A stretch of DNA of 64,000 bases from contig NZ_JALKFZ020000142.1 of the NCBI RefSeq assembly GCF_023243075.1, positions 1-64,000 of the forward strand. The letters are read 5' to 3'. This document shows positions 53,487-63,375 of the stretch, one piece after another; within the stretch, counting starts at the first letter, position 1, and every line of letters begins with the position of its first letter. The notes beneath the pieces were generated by a model that saw only the letters and a list, made by a program, of their open reading frames with translations, was not told where the DNA came from and did no database searches. The DNA is from Frankia sp. AiPa1. GTDB lineage: Bacteria; Actinomycetota; Actinomycetes; Frankiales; Frankiaceae. The translations under genes and the position numbers were made by a program.

Positions 53487-54041
53487 TCAGTCGAGCAGGA
53501 TGACGACCCGCCTGCTGGGCTCCTCACCCTCGGACTCGCTGTGGACACCGTCGATCTCGGCGACGACGTCATGGACGACTTTGCGTTCGAACGGGGTCAT
53601 CGGCGCAAGCGTCTCGGATTTGCCCTGTTCGAGGGCCTGTTGTGCTGCCTTCGTGGCGATGTGGCGGAGCTCGACACGCCGCCGGGCCCGATGGCCACCG
53701 ACGTCCAGCATCAGCCGGCTACGGCCGCCGGTCTTCTGCAGGACGGCGAGCCGGGTGAGTTCCTGCAGTGCCTCGAGCGTCTCGCCGCCGTTCCCGATCA
53801 GCTTGTCCAGCCCGTCGCCGACCACGGCCACCACCGCCCGGCCGCTCTCGACGTCCAGATCGAGGTCACCATCCATGTCGATGATGTCCAGCAGGCCCTC
53901 GATGTAGTCGGCGGCGACCTCGCCCTCCTGCTCGAGATCGGCGATGCGTCGTTCCTGCGTGCTGAACTCACCCTCGGATGAGGCGTGCTCGTCGGTGACT
54001 CCGGCTCCATCCACAGCCAGGTCGGGTGCCGAACCGGTCAT
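53487..54041 (-). CDS. jag: RNA-binding protein Jag (KhpB)
   Basis: This 184-residue protein from ATG 54041 (GGAG seven bases upstream) contains a KH domain (about residues 60-115) with the GxxG loop in LDKLIGNGGETLEALQEL, and a C-terminal R3H domain (LAPMTPFERKVVHDVVAEID). The long Jag_N domain of Firmicutes is absent, as in other actinobacteria. The N-terminal 50 residues are acidic. KhpB binds RNA and in several Gram-positives affects cell elongation and division. It lies between yidC and the GT-C gene. Confidence 0.95.
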   Translation of the reverse strand: MTGSAPDLAVDGAGVTDEHASSEGEFSTQERRIADLEQEGEVAADYIEGLLDIIDMDGDLDLDVESGRAVVAVVGDGLDKLIGNGGETLEALQELTRLAVLQKTGGRSRLMLDVGGHRARRRVELRHIATKAAQQALEQGKSETLAPMTPFERKVVHDVVAEIDGVHSESEGEEPSRRVVILLD

Positions 54042-54183
54042 CAGTGCTTCTCCAGGGGAACGGGGGGCGGCGGAGCCGAGATTACGGGATGCCCCCGCCC
54101 GATAACGTAATCGGGGTGTCGGGCGAGAGTCTCCCCGGGGCCAAGCCGACCTCGCCCGGGCGCGGGTCCGGCCACCGGCCCGG

Positions 54184-55575
54184 TCAACGGCGCCCGCCGG
54201 GCCGCTTGCCCTTGCCGCGTTTCTTGGCTGGTCGAGAGCCGCCGACCTGGCGGCGCACACCTGCCGGCACCGGTGCGGGCCGCCCGGTGCTCTCCGCGGA
54301 CGCACCGGGCGCCGACGGATCGCTTCCATTGTCGGCCGTGTGTGCCGCCGCCGCTCGCCCAGACTGCTTCGACCGGCCCCCGCCCGATCTCGCCGAGGGA
54401 TTCGCCGAGCGGCCAGTCGTGCCGGCCGTCGGAGCCTCCCCGCTGGTCGTGGCAGCGGACGCCGCCGGCGCCTGCGGGTCCGTCGAACTCGTCGCGCCAT
54501 CAGCCGCGGCCGCGGAGCCCGCGGCTCCCTTCGCCGTGCGCGCGGAGCCGCTACGGGAACGGGTGCCGGGAGGAGCCGTCGAGGACACCTGTCCGGACTT
54601 CGCCGCCGCACCGGAGGACGCCGCGGCGCTACCGGTTGCCTTGGTAAGACTGGTTGCACCGGCACCGGCACCGGCACCGGACGCCTTGGGACGGTTCTTC
54701 GACTTGGCACCCGCCCGCACGCCGGGTGCCGGTCGAGCCGGGGTCGCTGCCTCGGCGTCGCCGGACGCACGCGCACCCGCAAGGCGACCGCCAGCCGTCA
54801 GCGGCTTGACCGGAGGCATCTTCTTGATCACGAAGAACTGCTGCCCCATGCTCCACAGGTTCGTGGTCAACCAGTAGAGCAGCACCGCGATCGGGAACCG
54901 GAAGCCGAACACGGCGAGCATGATCGGCGAACCATAGAGCAGGATCTTCTGGACCAGTGCCTGCTGCGGATCCACCGGGCCGTTGCGGCTCATGATCTGC
55001 CGCTGGGTCAGGTAGGTCGTGCAGCTCATCAACACAATCAGGATGACCGCGAGGATCCTGACATGAGTGGTGTTGATGTTGAGCAGCTCGACCAGCTTGG
55101 AGTCCGAGTTGAAGGAGCTCGCCAAAGAGATGCCGGCCACCTTGGCCGAGGCAATCTGCTCGACCTGGGTGGCGGAGAGCCCGACCCGGGGTTTCCACTG
55201 CCCGTTGATCGGCGCCAGGTGGGTGAAGACGTGGAACAGCGAGATGAACAACGGGATCTGCAGCACGATGGGCAGGCAGCCGAGCAGCGGATTGCCGTGC
55301 TCCTTCTGCAGCGCCATGATCTCCTGCTGCATACGGGGCTTGTCATGCCCGTACTTCTCCCGGATCTCCTTGATCCGGGGCTGCATCATCTGCATCGTGC
55401 GCTGTGACTTCACCTGCTTGACGAACAGCGGGAAGATCAGCAGGCGCACGCAGACGACGAGCAGGACAACCGAGAAGGCCCAGCCGAAGAAGCTGTCCTC
55501 ACCGAAGATCGGCCCGAAGCCCTTGTGGAAGAAGACGATCGCGTTCGCGGCAAGATGATAAAGGGGATCCAGCAA
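54184..55575 (-). CDS. yidC: Membrane protein insertase YidC
   Basis: YidC inserts and folds inner-membrane proteins, alone or with Sec. The 463-residue protein starts MLDPLYHLAANAIVFFHKGF and has five conserved membrane segments, including VRLLIFPLFVKQVKSQRTMQ, which carries the conserved groove Arg. The coiled-coil loop (IKEIREKYGHDKPRMQQEIM) and the last helices (FPIAVLLYWLTTNLWSMGQQ) follow. About 180 C-terminal residues are Ala/Ser/Thr-rich and end KKRGKGKRPGGRR, a basic tail likely to bind ribosomes. The tail is longer than in most homologues. yidD ends five bases upstream. Confidence 0.96.
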   Translation of the reverse strand: MLDPLYHLAANAIVFFHKGFGPIFGEDSFFGWAFSVVLLVVCVRLLIFPLFVKQVKSQRTMQMMQPRIKEIREKYGHDKPRMQQEIMALQKEHGNPLLGCLPIVLQIPLFISLFHVFTHLAPINGQWKPRVGLSATQVEQIASAKVAGISLASSFNSDSKLVELLNINTTHVRILAVILIVLMSCTTYLTQRQIMSRNGPVDPQQALVQKILLYGSPIMLAVFGFRFPIAVLLYWLTTNLWSMGQQFFVIKKMPPVKPLTAGGRLAGARASGDAEAATPARPAPGVRAGAKSKNRPKASGAGAGAGATSLTKATGSAAASSGAAAKSGQVSSTAPPGTRSRSGSARTAKGAAGSAAAADGATSSTDPQAPAASAATTSGEAPTAGTTGRSANPSARSGGGRSKQSGRAAAAHTADNGSDPSAPGASAESTGRPAPVPAGVRRQVGGSRPAKKRGKGKRPGGRR

Positions 55576-55580
55576 CGTTC

Positions 55581-56183
55581 CTACTCCTCACGCCCACGGT
55601 CCGCGACCGGAACTGACGATCTCGGCCCGCGTCCCCTCACTCGGCGGACGGCCGCGCCCGCGGGGCGACGCTTCGGTACCGGGCGCATCGACGTGCGCCA
55701 CCCTTCTGGGCTCGCGAACGACCCGCAACCCGGCGATGGTTCCCACCGCGTGGTCGCAGCTGGTCCCACCATCGGCGGGAGATCATCTGACTCGCTGTCG
55801 GCTCCCGGGTCATACCGGCCACCCCGCCCCGGAGCCGGGCCCCCGGGTACCGGGTCATACCCACCGGCCGACAGCGGCTGGCAGCGCAGCAGACGAACGA
55901 GCGCGAGCGCTGCGCCGCGCACCGCTCCGTGGCGGCACACGGCCTCCAACGCGTAGGCGCTACAGGACGGCTCGAATCGGCACATGCCCGCGTTGCGGCC
56001 GGACAGCGCCATCCGGTACAGCCGAACCAGGCAAGCGCACGCCCAGGCCAGCGGCCCTCGCACTGCTCCGGTGGAGGTACGGGCCAGCTGGGGCAGCCGG
56101 CAACCGACCGGCCGGCTGGCCAGAAGCAGGTCGACGGCCGCGGCCACGAGCAGGGCCACGGCGGCACCAGACCATCCCGTCAC
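55581..56183 (-). CDS. yidD: Membrane protein insertion efficiency factor YidD, extended
   Basis: The conserved YidD block lies at about residues 50-110: [20 protein letters not shown], then [18 protein letters not shown], then [16 protein letters not shown], including the conserved Cys residues. YidD is normally 70-115 residues; here 200, with an added N-terminal hydrophobic segment (residues 6-22) and a C-terminal Pro/Gly/Arg-rich tail of about 90 residues. It starts at GTG 56183, overlapping the rnpA stop by 4 bp, inside the rpmH-rnpA-yidD-yidC-jag operon. Confidence 0.92.
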   Translation of the reverse strand: MTGWSGAAVALLVAAAVDLLLASRPVGCRLPQLARTSTGAVRGPLAWACACLVRLYRMALSGRNAGMCRFEPSCSAYALEAVCRHGAVRGAALALVRLLRCQPLSAGGYDPVPGGPAPGRGGRYDPGADSESDDLPPMVGPAATTRWEPSPGCGSFASPEGWRTSMRPVPKRRPAGAAVRRVRGRGPRSSVPVADRGREE

Positions 56184-56536
56184 GGGGTACCACCACCCAC
56201 GGAGGGCACGGCCCGCGCCAACGCGTCGTCCAGGGCCCGGCCAAGCCGGTCGGAGCTGGCGGTGGCGGCGTCCGGCAGTGCACGCACCACAAGCATGGTC
56301 CCCGGCGGGAGCTGAGCCAACCGGACCCGCATCTGCTCACGGAGCCTGCGTCGCACCTGGTTGCGCACAACAGCCTTACCCACCCGGCGACCGACGACAA
56401 AACCAGCCCGCGGCTGATCTCCACTGGTTGTCCACAGGCTGTGGACAACCAGTGGGCCGGAACGCGTCCGTCGGCCCGCGGAGCCCACACGGGAATGCTC
56501 AACCCTCGTCCGGACACGGGAACCCGCGGGAAGCAT
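56180..56536 (-). CDS. rnpA: Ribonuclease P protein component
   Basis: RnpA assists the RNase P ribozyme in removing 5' leaders from tRNA precursors. The 118-residue protein starts [17 protein letters not shown] at ATG 56536 and has the RNA-binding signature [18 protein letters not shown] (the RNR motif) near residue 55. The order rpmH-rnpA-yidD-yidC is conserved throughout bacteria. A 35-bp palindrome made of two DnaA boxes lies inside the coding sequence (56421-56455) and encodes residues near [12 protein letters not shown], a stretch outside the conserved motif. Confidence 0.95.
   Translation of the reverse strand: MLPAGSRVRTRVEHSRVGSAGRRTRSGPLVVHSLWTTSGDQPRAGFVVGRRVGKAVVRNQVRRRLREQMRVRLAQLPPGTMLVVRALPDAATASSDRLGRALDDALARAVPSVGGGTP
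56421..56455. repeat. 35-bp palindrome containing two inverted DnaA boxes
   Basis: CCACTGGTTGTCCACAG (56421-56437) and CTGTGGACAACCAGTGG (56439-56455) are perfect 17-bp inverted arms around one central G. Each arm carries TTGTCCACA, the actinobacterial DnaA box (56428-56436 and 56440-56448). It lies in rnpA about 1 kb from the dnaA start. Confidence 0.9.
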
Positions 56537-56566
56537 GATCAACCAAGGGGCGGCAGGAACCCGCCG

Positions 56567-56704
56567 TCAGGCGGAGAGTTCGCTGCGGCCCTTGCGTCGG
56601 CGGGCGGAGACGATGGCACGACCGGCACGGGTCCGCATCCGCAGCCGGAACCCGTGCGTGCGGGCCCGCCGACGGTTGTTCGGCTGGAAGGTGCGCTTGC
56701 TCAC
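56567..56704 (-). CDS. rpmH: 50S ribosomal protein L34
   Basis: This 45-residue protein starts at GTG 56704 with GGAG about seven bases upstream: [19 protein letters not shown], ending in the basic Arg/Lys-rich L34 helix. Length is normal. It is the first gene of the rpmH-rnpA-yidD-yidC-jag operon, divergent from dnaA. A TACACT/TACGCT-type -10 for it may lie on the minus strand at 56835 to 56830. Confidence 0.97.
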   Translation of the reverse strand: MSKRTFQPNNRRRARTHGFRLRMRTRAGRAIVSARRRKGRSELSA

Positions 56705-57419
56705 GTGAGAACTCCGTCTGCAGGGTGGACGCGGGCGGTGATCTTCGCAGCCGCGGGGACGGACCTCCACACGGCCCGCATTGGCACATCCCACGACAAA
56801 CGAAGCGGTCTAACACCGCGGTTCGACCTAGCGTACACATGCCGACGCCCACGCTGGCCCGCCGGCCGGATCCGCGCGGGCGAGCTCAACCACCCGCGCC
56901 CCACGCAGCCGGTCGAATCAGTAACTGCTGGCAAGCAAATGCCACGGCATCCGTCGAGGCCCGTGGGCCGAGTCGCTGGCCGACCGTACCGATGAGCAGC
57001 GGTCGCCATACCGACGGCGCCGGCACGGCGGGTGCGCCGACACCTTACGATCCAGAGGGCAACATGACGCATACGCGGGCGCCGGACCATGCGAGATCGG
57101 CCCGGACGCGTGCTCCCTAGCTTCACACCTAGCCCCTGACCTGTGGAAAACGCCTGCGGAGAAGGCGATCGTCGCGGCTGCGCGGCGGCCGGCGACCAGG
57201 GCCGGGAGCGACGGTCCTCTCGCGAGGTCGGCGTCCGGTACGCCGCACCGGAGGCCCTACGACGGCCATGCACAGGTTGTGGACGACCATGTGGAGAACC
57301 ATCGGGACGACGTCTCTCCGCCGCCGCCGGACCGGGACTACAGGAGTTTCCGCGGCCTACCCGCCCACAGGTGGGACAGCACGACTCGCAAACCGTACCG
57401 AACTGCCCGAGGAGCCCCC
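56705..57419. promoter_or_regulatory. rpmH-dnaA divergent promoter region with DnaA-box-like sites
   Basis: These 715 bp separate rpmH (leftward) and dnaA (rightward). Candidate -10 elements for dnaA are TACGAT (57046-57051) and TAGCTT (57118-57123). Possible DnaA-binding sequences are TGTGGAAAA (57142-57150), TGTGGACGA (57278-57286) and TGTGGAGAA (57290-57298), which could give autoregulation. The dnaA frame is open back to 57279 but the ribosome binding site supports 57420. Confidence 0.6.
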
Positions 57420-59135
57420 GTGTCCAACTCCAGCGCCGACTCCGTCGCCGGTCTGCCATTCGGGGACGAACCGGCGGGTGATCCGGATCTGGCCGCGGTC
57501 TGGCGCCAGGCAGTCTCCGGGGTCGCGGACGGCGCGCTGTCCGCCCAGCAGCGGGCCTGGCTGCGGCTGACCCGCCCGCTTGGCCTTGTGCAGGACACGG
57601 CGCTGCTCGCCGCGCCCAACGAGTTCACCAAGGAACTCCTTGACTCGCGGCTTCGCCCATTCTTGTCCACAGCTCTGTCCACAGCTTATGGACGTGAGAT
57701 CCGGGTCGCGGTCACCGTCGAGCACCTGCCCGACCCGGAGCCGATGAGCGGCCCCATTCGGATCATCCGACCAGGGGAGAGCGGCCCCGAGTCCCTGCCT
57801 GCCGCTGGCACGGCGCTCGGAAGCGGCTCGCGAGGTGGTAGATCCGATGCCGGCCGGGGCGGTCCGGACGCGGGTCAGGCCGAGCGGGGCGGACGCCGGG
57901 CGGGCGGCGGACCATCGTCGTCCGCGCCGGTCAACGGCGAGCTGCCCTTCCCCGACTCGGCATCACCCGGCTCGACGCCGTCAGGTCCGGCAGCACCCGA
58001 CTCGGTGTCATCCCACCCGGTGCCTGAGCCCCTGCCGGCGATGCGGGTGGGGGCGGGCCTCGGCCGGGAGGCGCCGGCAGCCGAGACCGAACCGGCCCAG
58101 GCCAGGCTCAACCCGCGGTACATCTTCGAGACGTTCGTCATCGGCGACAGCAACCGGTTCCCGCACGCGGCGGCAGTGGCCGTCGCCGAGGCACCGGCGA
58201 AGGCCTACAACCCGCTGTTCATCTATGGCGACTCGGGGCTCGGCAAAACACACCTGCTGCACGCGATCGGCCACTACGCCCTGAAGCTCTACCCGAACAC
58301 CCGGGTGAAGTACGTGAGCTCCGAGGAGTTCACCAACGACTTCATCAACTCGATCCGAGACGATCGCCAGCAGGCCTTCCAGCGCCGCTACCGGGACGTC
58401 GACGTCCTGCTCGTCGACGACATCCAGTTCCTGGAGAACAAGGAGCGGACGCAGGAGGAGTTCTTCCACACCTTCAACGTCCTGCACGACGGCGAGAAGC
58501 AGATCGTCATCAGCTCCGACCGTTCCCCCAAGCAACTCTCCGCACTCGAGGACCGGCTGCGGAGCCGGTTCGAGTGGGGCCTGATGACCGACATCACCCC
58601 GCCCGACCTCGAGACGCGCATCGCGATTCTGTCCAAGAAGGCCGCTACCGAGCGGCTTCCGGTGCCGCCGGATGTTCTCGAGTACATCGCGACGCACATC
58701 GAGCGCAACATCCGTGAGCTCGAAGGGGCGCTGATCCGGGTCGCGGCGTTCGCGAGCCTGAACAAGTCCCATGTGGACCGCACCCTCGCCGAGATCGTGC
58801 TGCGCGACCTGATCCCCGATGCCGGCAACCCCGACATCACCGCCGTTGAGATCATGAACGCCACCGCGGCTTACTTCGGCGTCTCGATGGACGACCTGTG
58901 CGGCACCTCTCGCAGCCGGGTTCTGGTGACTGCCCGGCAGATCGCCATGTACCTGTGCCGCGAGCTCACCGACCTGTCGCTGCCCAAAATCGGCCAGCAC
59001 TTCGGTGGACGTGACCACACCACCGTCATGCACGCGGACCGTAAGATCCGCGGCCTCATGGCCGAGCGACGCGCGATCTACAACCAGGTCACCGAGCTCA
59101 CCAACCGGATCCGCCTGCAGGCCCGCCAGCCCTGA
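57420..59135 (+). CDS. dnaA: Chromosomal replication initiator DnaA
   Basis: DnaA binds its boxes in oriC and opens the duplex. The 571-residue protein uses GTG 57420, with GAGGAG five bases upstream. Domain I ([20 protein letters not shown]) is followed by a long disordered domain II rich in Gly, Ser and Pro (about residues 115-225). The AAA+ domain has Walker [12 protein letters not shown] (about residue 269) and Walker [13 protein letters not shown] (about 330). Domain IV ends with the box-recognition signature [15 protein letters not shown] (about 529-543). Two DnaA-box-like sequences (TTGTCCACA at 57663 and CTGTCCACA at 57675) lie in its own coding sequence. Confidence 0.98.
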   Translation: MSNSSADSVAGLPFGDEPAGDPDLAAVWRQAVSGVADGALSAQQRAWLRLTRPLGLVQDTALLAAPNEFTKELLDSRLRPFLSTALSTAYGREIRVAVTVEHLPDPEPMSGPIRIIRPGESGPESLPAAGTALGSGSRGGRSDAGRGGPDAGQAERGGRRAGGGPSSSAPVNGELPFPDSASPGSTPSGPAAPDSVSSHPVPEPLPAMRVGAGLGREAPAAETEPAQARLNPRYIFETFVIGDSNRFPHAAAVAVAEAPAKAYNPLFIYGDSGLGKTHLLHAIGHYALKLYPNTRVKYVSSEEFTNDFINSIRDDRQQAFQRRYRDVDVLLVDDIQFLENKERTQEEFFHTFNVLHDGEKQIVISSDRSPKQLSALEDRLRSRFEWGLMTDITPPDLETRIAILSKKAATERLPVPPDVLEYIATHIERNIRELEGALIRVAAFASLNKSHVDRTLAEIVLRDLIPDAGNPDITAVEIMNATAAYFGVSMDDLCGTSRSRVLVTARQIAMYLCRELTDLSLPKIGQHFGGRDHTTVMHADRKIRGLMAERRAIYNQVTELTNRIRLQARQP

Positions 59136-59978
59136 CTGGCTCCGGCCAGACCCTGACACACCCGGCGAGGGCCTGATCCGGATTCGTCCGGCTGCGCGCG
59201 TTTCCTCCCGAACCACCTCTGGCCGCCCGAGTCGGCAGAGCCACTCGTGACGTCGGCCCTTTCCGACTGCGCGGCCAGTCGTCGGGGAACCGGACCGTGT
59301 CCACGGGCCGCGCGGTATCCCCACCCGCGCGGTATCCCCACCCGCCGACCGAATCCGGCGCCTCGCAGATGTCGCCCAGTAGGCCTCGGCGGCCGGGTGA
59401 GGCCGCTCGGGCTCGCGGTGCGACGGAACGGGAGAACCGTCGGGCTCACATAGTGGCTCCACCCACAGCTTGTGGAAAACCTTGTGGACAGCTGCGGGGC
59501 GAACCGGTGGAAGAGGTGTGGGCAGCCTGTGGACAACCTCGGGAGAGCCTGTGGAGGGACGCAGTGGTCCCTGGGGACGGCGTCCGAGCATGTGGATATC
59601 CACTGGCTGAGTCCACAGCGATCCCCACAGGTTTTGCACCGGCCTCCTAGGGCTCTGACCTGCGAAAACGCGAGTTATCCCCAGAATCCACAGCCCCTAC
59701 TACCACCACTTTAAAAATCAATTTTTCAATGATCAAGAACTGCAAGTACTAGGGGGTGTGGACAACTCGCTCTCGATCTTGAGCGACTGGCGATCATGGA
59801 TTCGGCTCGCGGTCGAACGCTTGCCGCTCGGCACTGGTAGGCCGACGCTGTGGGCTCCCGCAGGCCCCGCGAACCGGCGCCGGCCGCCCGTCGGTGTCGG
59901 CTGGCACTCTGGGATGCTGATCGGTGTTCCCAACGGGATGACTCCGAACGCCGGCGGGGACGACAGGAGGGGCTAACC
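59136..59978. other. oriC: dnaA-dnaN intergenic region containing oriC
   Basis: This 843-bp gene-free region is the origin in actinobacteria. The core lies at about 59460-59770. DnaA boxes include TGTGGAAAA (59471), TGTGGACAG (59483), the perfect TGTGGACAA (59528-59536), TGTGGATAT (59591), TTATCCCCA (59675), GAATCCACA (59685) and a second perfect TGTGGACAA (59757-59765). The only long AT-rich stretch in the window (about 59708-59737, TTTAAAAATCAATTTTTCAA) lies between the last boxes and is the likely unwinding element. Two 16-bp repeats, CGCGGTATCCCCACCC (59311-59326 and 59328-59343), precede the core. Confidence 0.92.
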
Positions 59979-61166
59979 ATGAAGTTCCGGGTGGAACGGG
60001 ACGAATTCACCGAGGCGGTCGCCTGGACCGCTCGCACGCTGCCGAGCCGGCCGACCACTCAGCTGCAGGTGCTGTCGGGGCTCCTTCTCGACGCCACCGG
60101 GCCGATGCTGAAGGTCGCCGCCTACGACTACGAGGTGGCCGCCCAGAGCACCGTGCACGCGACCGTGGAAGAGGAGGGGCGGGGGCTCGTCAACGGCAAG
60201 CTGCTCGCCGAGATCACCCGGGCCCTGCCCGCCGCTCCGGTCGACCTGTCCGTGGACGGGACCAGGCTCGTCCTCACCTGTGGGAACGCGCGGTTCGCGC
60301 TGCCGATGCTTCCCGTCGACGACTACCCCACGCTTCCGGCCATGCCACCGATCACCGGCCGCATCGAAGGATCGGCCTTTGCGGCCGCGGTCGCGCAGGT
60401 GGCGATCGCCGCGGGCCGAGACGACACCCTCCCGGTCCTCACCGGGGTGCGGATCGAGATCGAGGGGGACAGCCTCACCCTCGCAGCCACCGACCGCTAC
60501 CGACTCGCGGTGCGCACGCTGAAGTGGCGGCCCGCCGCCGAGTTTGACGAGACGGCCGAGGGCGCGGCGCCGACGGCGGTGGCGCTGGTGCCGGCGCGCA
60601 CACTGCTGGACACGGCGAAGTCGCTGTCCGGCTCCGGGGTGGAGGTCTCGATCGCGCTGGGCGCCGGCCCGTCCGGTGAGACGCTGGCCGGGTTCGCGGG
60701 CTCCACCCGGCAGACCACCACCCGGCTGCTTGAGGGCCAGTTCCCACCGTTTCGCAAGCTGCTGCCGGACAGCTCCCCATTGATCGCCCAGTTGGAGATC
60801 GCGCCGCTGCAGGAGGCCGTCCGACGGGTGGCGCTGGTCGCGGCGAAGACGGCGCCGGTACAGCTGTCGTTCTCACCGGACCATCTGGTGCTCGAGGCCG
60901 GCACCGGCGGTGAGGCCCAGGCCACCGAGACGCTGCCGGTCAACTACGACGGGCCGGAGCTCGCGGTCGCGTTCAACCCGTCTTACCTGCTGGACGCGCT
61001 CGGGGCGCTGGAGTCCGACGTCGTGCGGATCGGGTTCGCCAGCGCCGAGGACCCCACCGTCGCAGCGAACAAGCCGGCGATCCTCACCGGCAAGGTGGCC
61101 GACGAGGACAGCGGCGAGCTCCCCGACTACCGGTATCTGCTGATGCCGATCCGGCTCAACGGGTGA
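59979..61166 (+). CDS. dnaN: DNA polymerase III beta clamp
   Basis: DnaN is the sliding clamp that tethers the replicative polymerase. The 395-residue protein starts [20 protein letters not shown] at ATG 59979 with an AGGAGGGG site upstream; the frame is open earlier but runs into the origin region. It has the three clamp-fold repeats ([20 protein letters not shown] in the second) and the classical C-terminal [12 protein letters not shown]. recF begins one base after the stop codon. Confidence 0.97.
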   Translation: MKFRVERDEFTEAVAWTARTLPSRPTTQLQVLSGLLLDATGPMLKVAAYDYEVAAQSTVHATVEEEGRGLVNGKLLAEITRALPAAPVDLSVDGTRLVLTCGNARFALPMLPVDDYPTLPAMPPITGRIEGSAFAAAVAQVAIAAGRDDTLPVLTGVRIEIEGDSLTLAATDRYRLAVRTLKWRPAAEFDETAEGAAPTAVALVPARTLLDTAKSLSGSGVEVSIALGAGPSGETLAGFAGSTRQTTTRLLEGQFPPFRKLLPDSSPLIAQLEIAPLQEAVRRVALVAAKTAPVQLSFSPDHLVLEAGTGGEAQATETLPVNYDGPELAVAFNPSYLLDALGALESDVVRIGFASAEDPTVAANKPAILTGKVADEDSGELPDYRYLLMPIRLNG

Positions 61167-61167
61167 C

Positions 61168-62445
61168 GTGCATCTCACCCATCTGTCCCTCGTCGATTTC
61201 CGGTCCTACCCGGCACTTGATCTGACGCTGGGTCCTGGGGTGGTCACGTTCGTTGGCAGCAACGGGCAGGGCAAGACGAACCTGCTCGAGGCGATCAGTT
61301 ACGTTGCGAATCTATCCAGTCACCGAGTGACCGCCGACGCTGCCCTGGTCCGTGAGGGCGCGGAGCGCGCGATCGTGCGGGCTCGGATCGTCCGGGGGGA
61401 CCGGGCCGCGCTCGTCGAGCTGGAGATCGTGCCGGGCCGGGCGAACCGGGCCCGGCTGAACCGGGCGCCGGTACAGCGCGCCCGCGACGTCCTGGGCCTG
61501 CTGTGCACCGTCCTGTTCGCGCCGGAGGATCTCGCCCTGGTCAAGGGGGATCCGGCTGGGCGACGGCAGTTCCTCGACGATCTGCTCGTCGCCCGTGCTC
61601 CGCGGATGGCCGCGGTGCTGACCGACTATGACCGGGTGGTCCGGCAACGCTCCACCCTGCTGCGCACCGCGGGGGCGGCCCGGCGCGCCGGCGGCCGCGG
61701 CGACCTGCGCACTCTGGACGTCTGGGATGGCTACCTCGCCGCCCACGGCGCCGAGGTGCTCGCTGCCCGGCTGGCCCTGATCGAGGCGCTGCGGCCTGCG
61801 GTCGCCTCCGCCTACAAGGCTGTCGCCGGTGAGGGCGTGCCCGTCGCTCTCGAGTACCGCAGCGACATCGAGTACCGCGAGGACATCGCGTTCGACACCG
61901 GCGCCGAGTCGGGCGGCGCCGCCGCCGCACTGCCACCGGACACCGCACTACCCCCCGATGCCGGCTCATCTGGATCGCGGGCGCCTGCGATCCGTCCGGA
62001 TCTGCCCGCCGACGTGCCAGCGAGCCAGCCGCGGCTGCCCGACCGAGCCCGGCTGGCCGAGGCGATCCTCGCGGCACTCGCCGCCGCACGGCACCGCGAG
62101 ATCGAACGTGGGATGACGCTGGTCGGACCGCATCGCGACGACCTGCTGCTGTCCGTCAACGGCCGGCCCGCCCGGGGGTATGCCAGCCATGGCGAGTCCT
62201 GGTCACTGGCGCTCGCCCTGCGGCTCGCCTCGTTCGAGCTGCTGCGCGCCGACGACCGCGAGCCGGTCCTGTTGCTTGACGACGTCTTCGCCGAGTTGGA
62301 CGCGCGGCGCCGCGCCAGGCTCGCCGAGCTGGTCGCTCCCGCGGAACAGGTGCTGGTGACGGCTGCCGTCGAGGCCGACGTGCCGGCGGAGCTTGCGGGT
62401 ATCCGCTACCTGGTCGCGGATGGGGGGGTCCGACGTGCCGACTGA
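61168..62445 (+). CDS. recF: Recombination protein RecF
   Basis: This 425-residue SMC-like ATPase helps load RecA at gaps. It starts [19 protein letters not shown] and has Walker [15 protein letters not shown] (about residue 30), the signature region [20 protein letters not shown] and [20 protein letters not shown], and Walker [15 protein letters not shown] Pro/Ala/Gly-rich insertion of about 45 residues (about 240-285) interrupts the part before the signature motif. Many actinobacteria carry gnd between dnaN and recF; here they are separated by a single base. Confidence 0.96.
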   Translation: MHLTHLSLVDFRSYPALDLTLGPGVVTFVGSNGQGKTNLLEAISYVANLSSHRVTADAALVREGAERAIVRARIVRGDRAALVELEIVPGRANRARLNRAPVQRARDVLGLLCTVLFAPEDLALVKGDPAGRRQFLDDLLVARAPRMAAVLTDYDRVVRQRSTLLRTAGAARRAGGRGDLRTLDVWDGYLAAHGAEVLAARLALIEALRPAVASAYKAVAGEGVPVALEYRSDIEYREDIAFDTGAESGGAAAALPPDTALPPDAGSSGSRAPAIRPDLPADVPASQPRLPDRARLAEAILAALAAARHREIERGMTLVGPHRDDLLLSVNGRPARGYASHGESWSLALALRLASFELLRADDREPVLLLDDVFAELDARRRARLAELVAPAEQVLVTAAVEADVPAELAGIRYLVADGGVRRAD

Positions 62446-63154
62446 CGGTCCACCCGCGGGCGACCCATCCGCAGACGGCCCGCGCGGTGCTGATCTTGCC
62501 CGGCAGGTGCTGGCCCAGGCCAAGCGGGATGCCCGCGAACGTGCCCGTGGCCGGCGTCCGGTTGTCGAGGGCAGGGGAGACCGTGGGGCCGCCGGGCCTG
62601 GCTCCGCCGCCCCGCTCGCCGGCTCGCTGGACGAGTCCGCCGGCGCCGGCGGCGTGGGCGATACCGATCATCCCGGTAGGTCGGGTGGTCCCGGCGGGCT
62701 CGGGCTCGCCGGCTCGGGCCGCCGCCGACCCGAGGGGGACGACGATCAGCCCGCGCGCCGACCGCAGTTGCCAGGGATCGCCCGCCCTGGCCGGCAGTGG
62801 CGTGAGCCGGTGGCCTTTGGCGCCGCGGTTACCCGGCTGCTCGCCGCCCGCGGTTGGCGGGACCAGGCTGCGGACGCGAGTGTGCTCAGTCGATGGGACG
62901 TCATCGTCGGGCCGGACATCGCCGAGCACTGCACTCCGGCGTCCCTGCGCGACGGCCACCTCGAGCTCGTCGCCGAGTCGACGGCGTGGGCCACCCAGAT
63001 GCGGATGCTGTCCACGCAGATCCTCGCGACCCTGCGGCGGGAACTGGGCCCGCAGGTCGTCCAGCGGATCACCGTGCGTGGCCCGACGGCTCCGTCCTGG
63101 AAGCACGGCCCGATCCGTACCTCCGGCCGCGGCCCTCGTGACACCTACGGCTGA
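62435..63154 (+). CDS. DUF721 (DciA-like) helicase-loading protein
   Basis: This 239-residue protein starts at GTG 62435, overlapping recF by 11 bp. The first 120 residues are basic and Gly/Pro-rich. The DUF721 domain occupies about 125-220 ([60 protein letters not shown]). DUF721 proteins in the recF-gyrB interval include mycobacterial DciA, which interacts with DnaB and supports replication initiation. That function is inferred from family and place. DnaB in this genome carries an intein, so the partner must be spliced. Confidence 0.88.
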   Translation: MPTDGPPAGDPSADGPRGADLARQVLAQAKRDARERARGRRPVVEGRGDRGAAGPGSAAPLAGSLDESAGAGGVGDTDHPGRSGGPGGLGLAGSGRRRPEGDDDQPARRPQLPGIARPGRQWREPVAFGAAVTRLLAARGWRDQAADASVLSRWDVIVGPDIAEHCTPASLRDGHLELVAESTAWATQMRMLSTQILATLRRELGPQVVQRITVRGPTAPSWKHGPIRTSGRGPRDTYG

Positions 63155-63375
63155 TCCACCCCCGCGCAGTCCACGTATGATCCGCCGGGCCCGATGATCT
63201 CGCACGGCTCGTCTCGTGACGGCGTGGAAGGCCGCGATGCGCCGGTCGGGTAGGGGGGTTCACCATCCCCCCGCTCGCGGCGCTGTGTCTGCGTGAGGGG
63301 TCGCCCTGCGTCCGCTATGACGGGTTGCCAGGTAGACTGGTGGATACTTCCGTCCAGAGCGAGGGGACCCACCGC

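Noticed and set aside
56698..56711. CACGTG palindrome at the rpmH start codon as a parS site
   Set aside because: The core is extended to CTCACGTGAG, but the outer arms lack GTTT/AAAC; it also encodes the GTG start.
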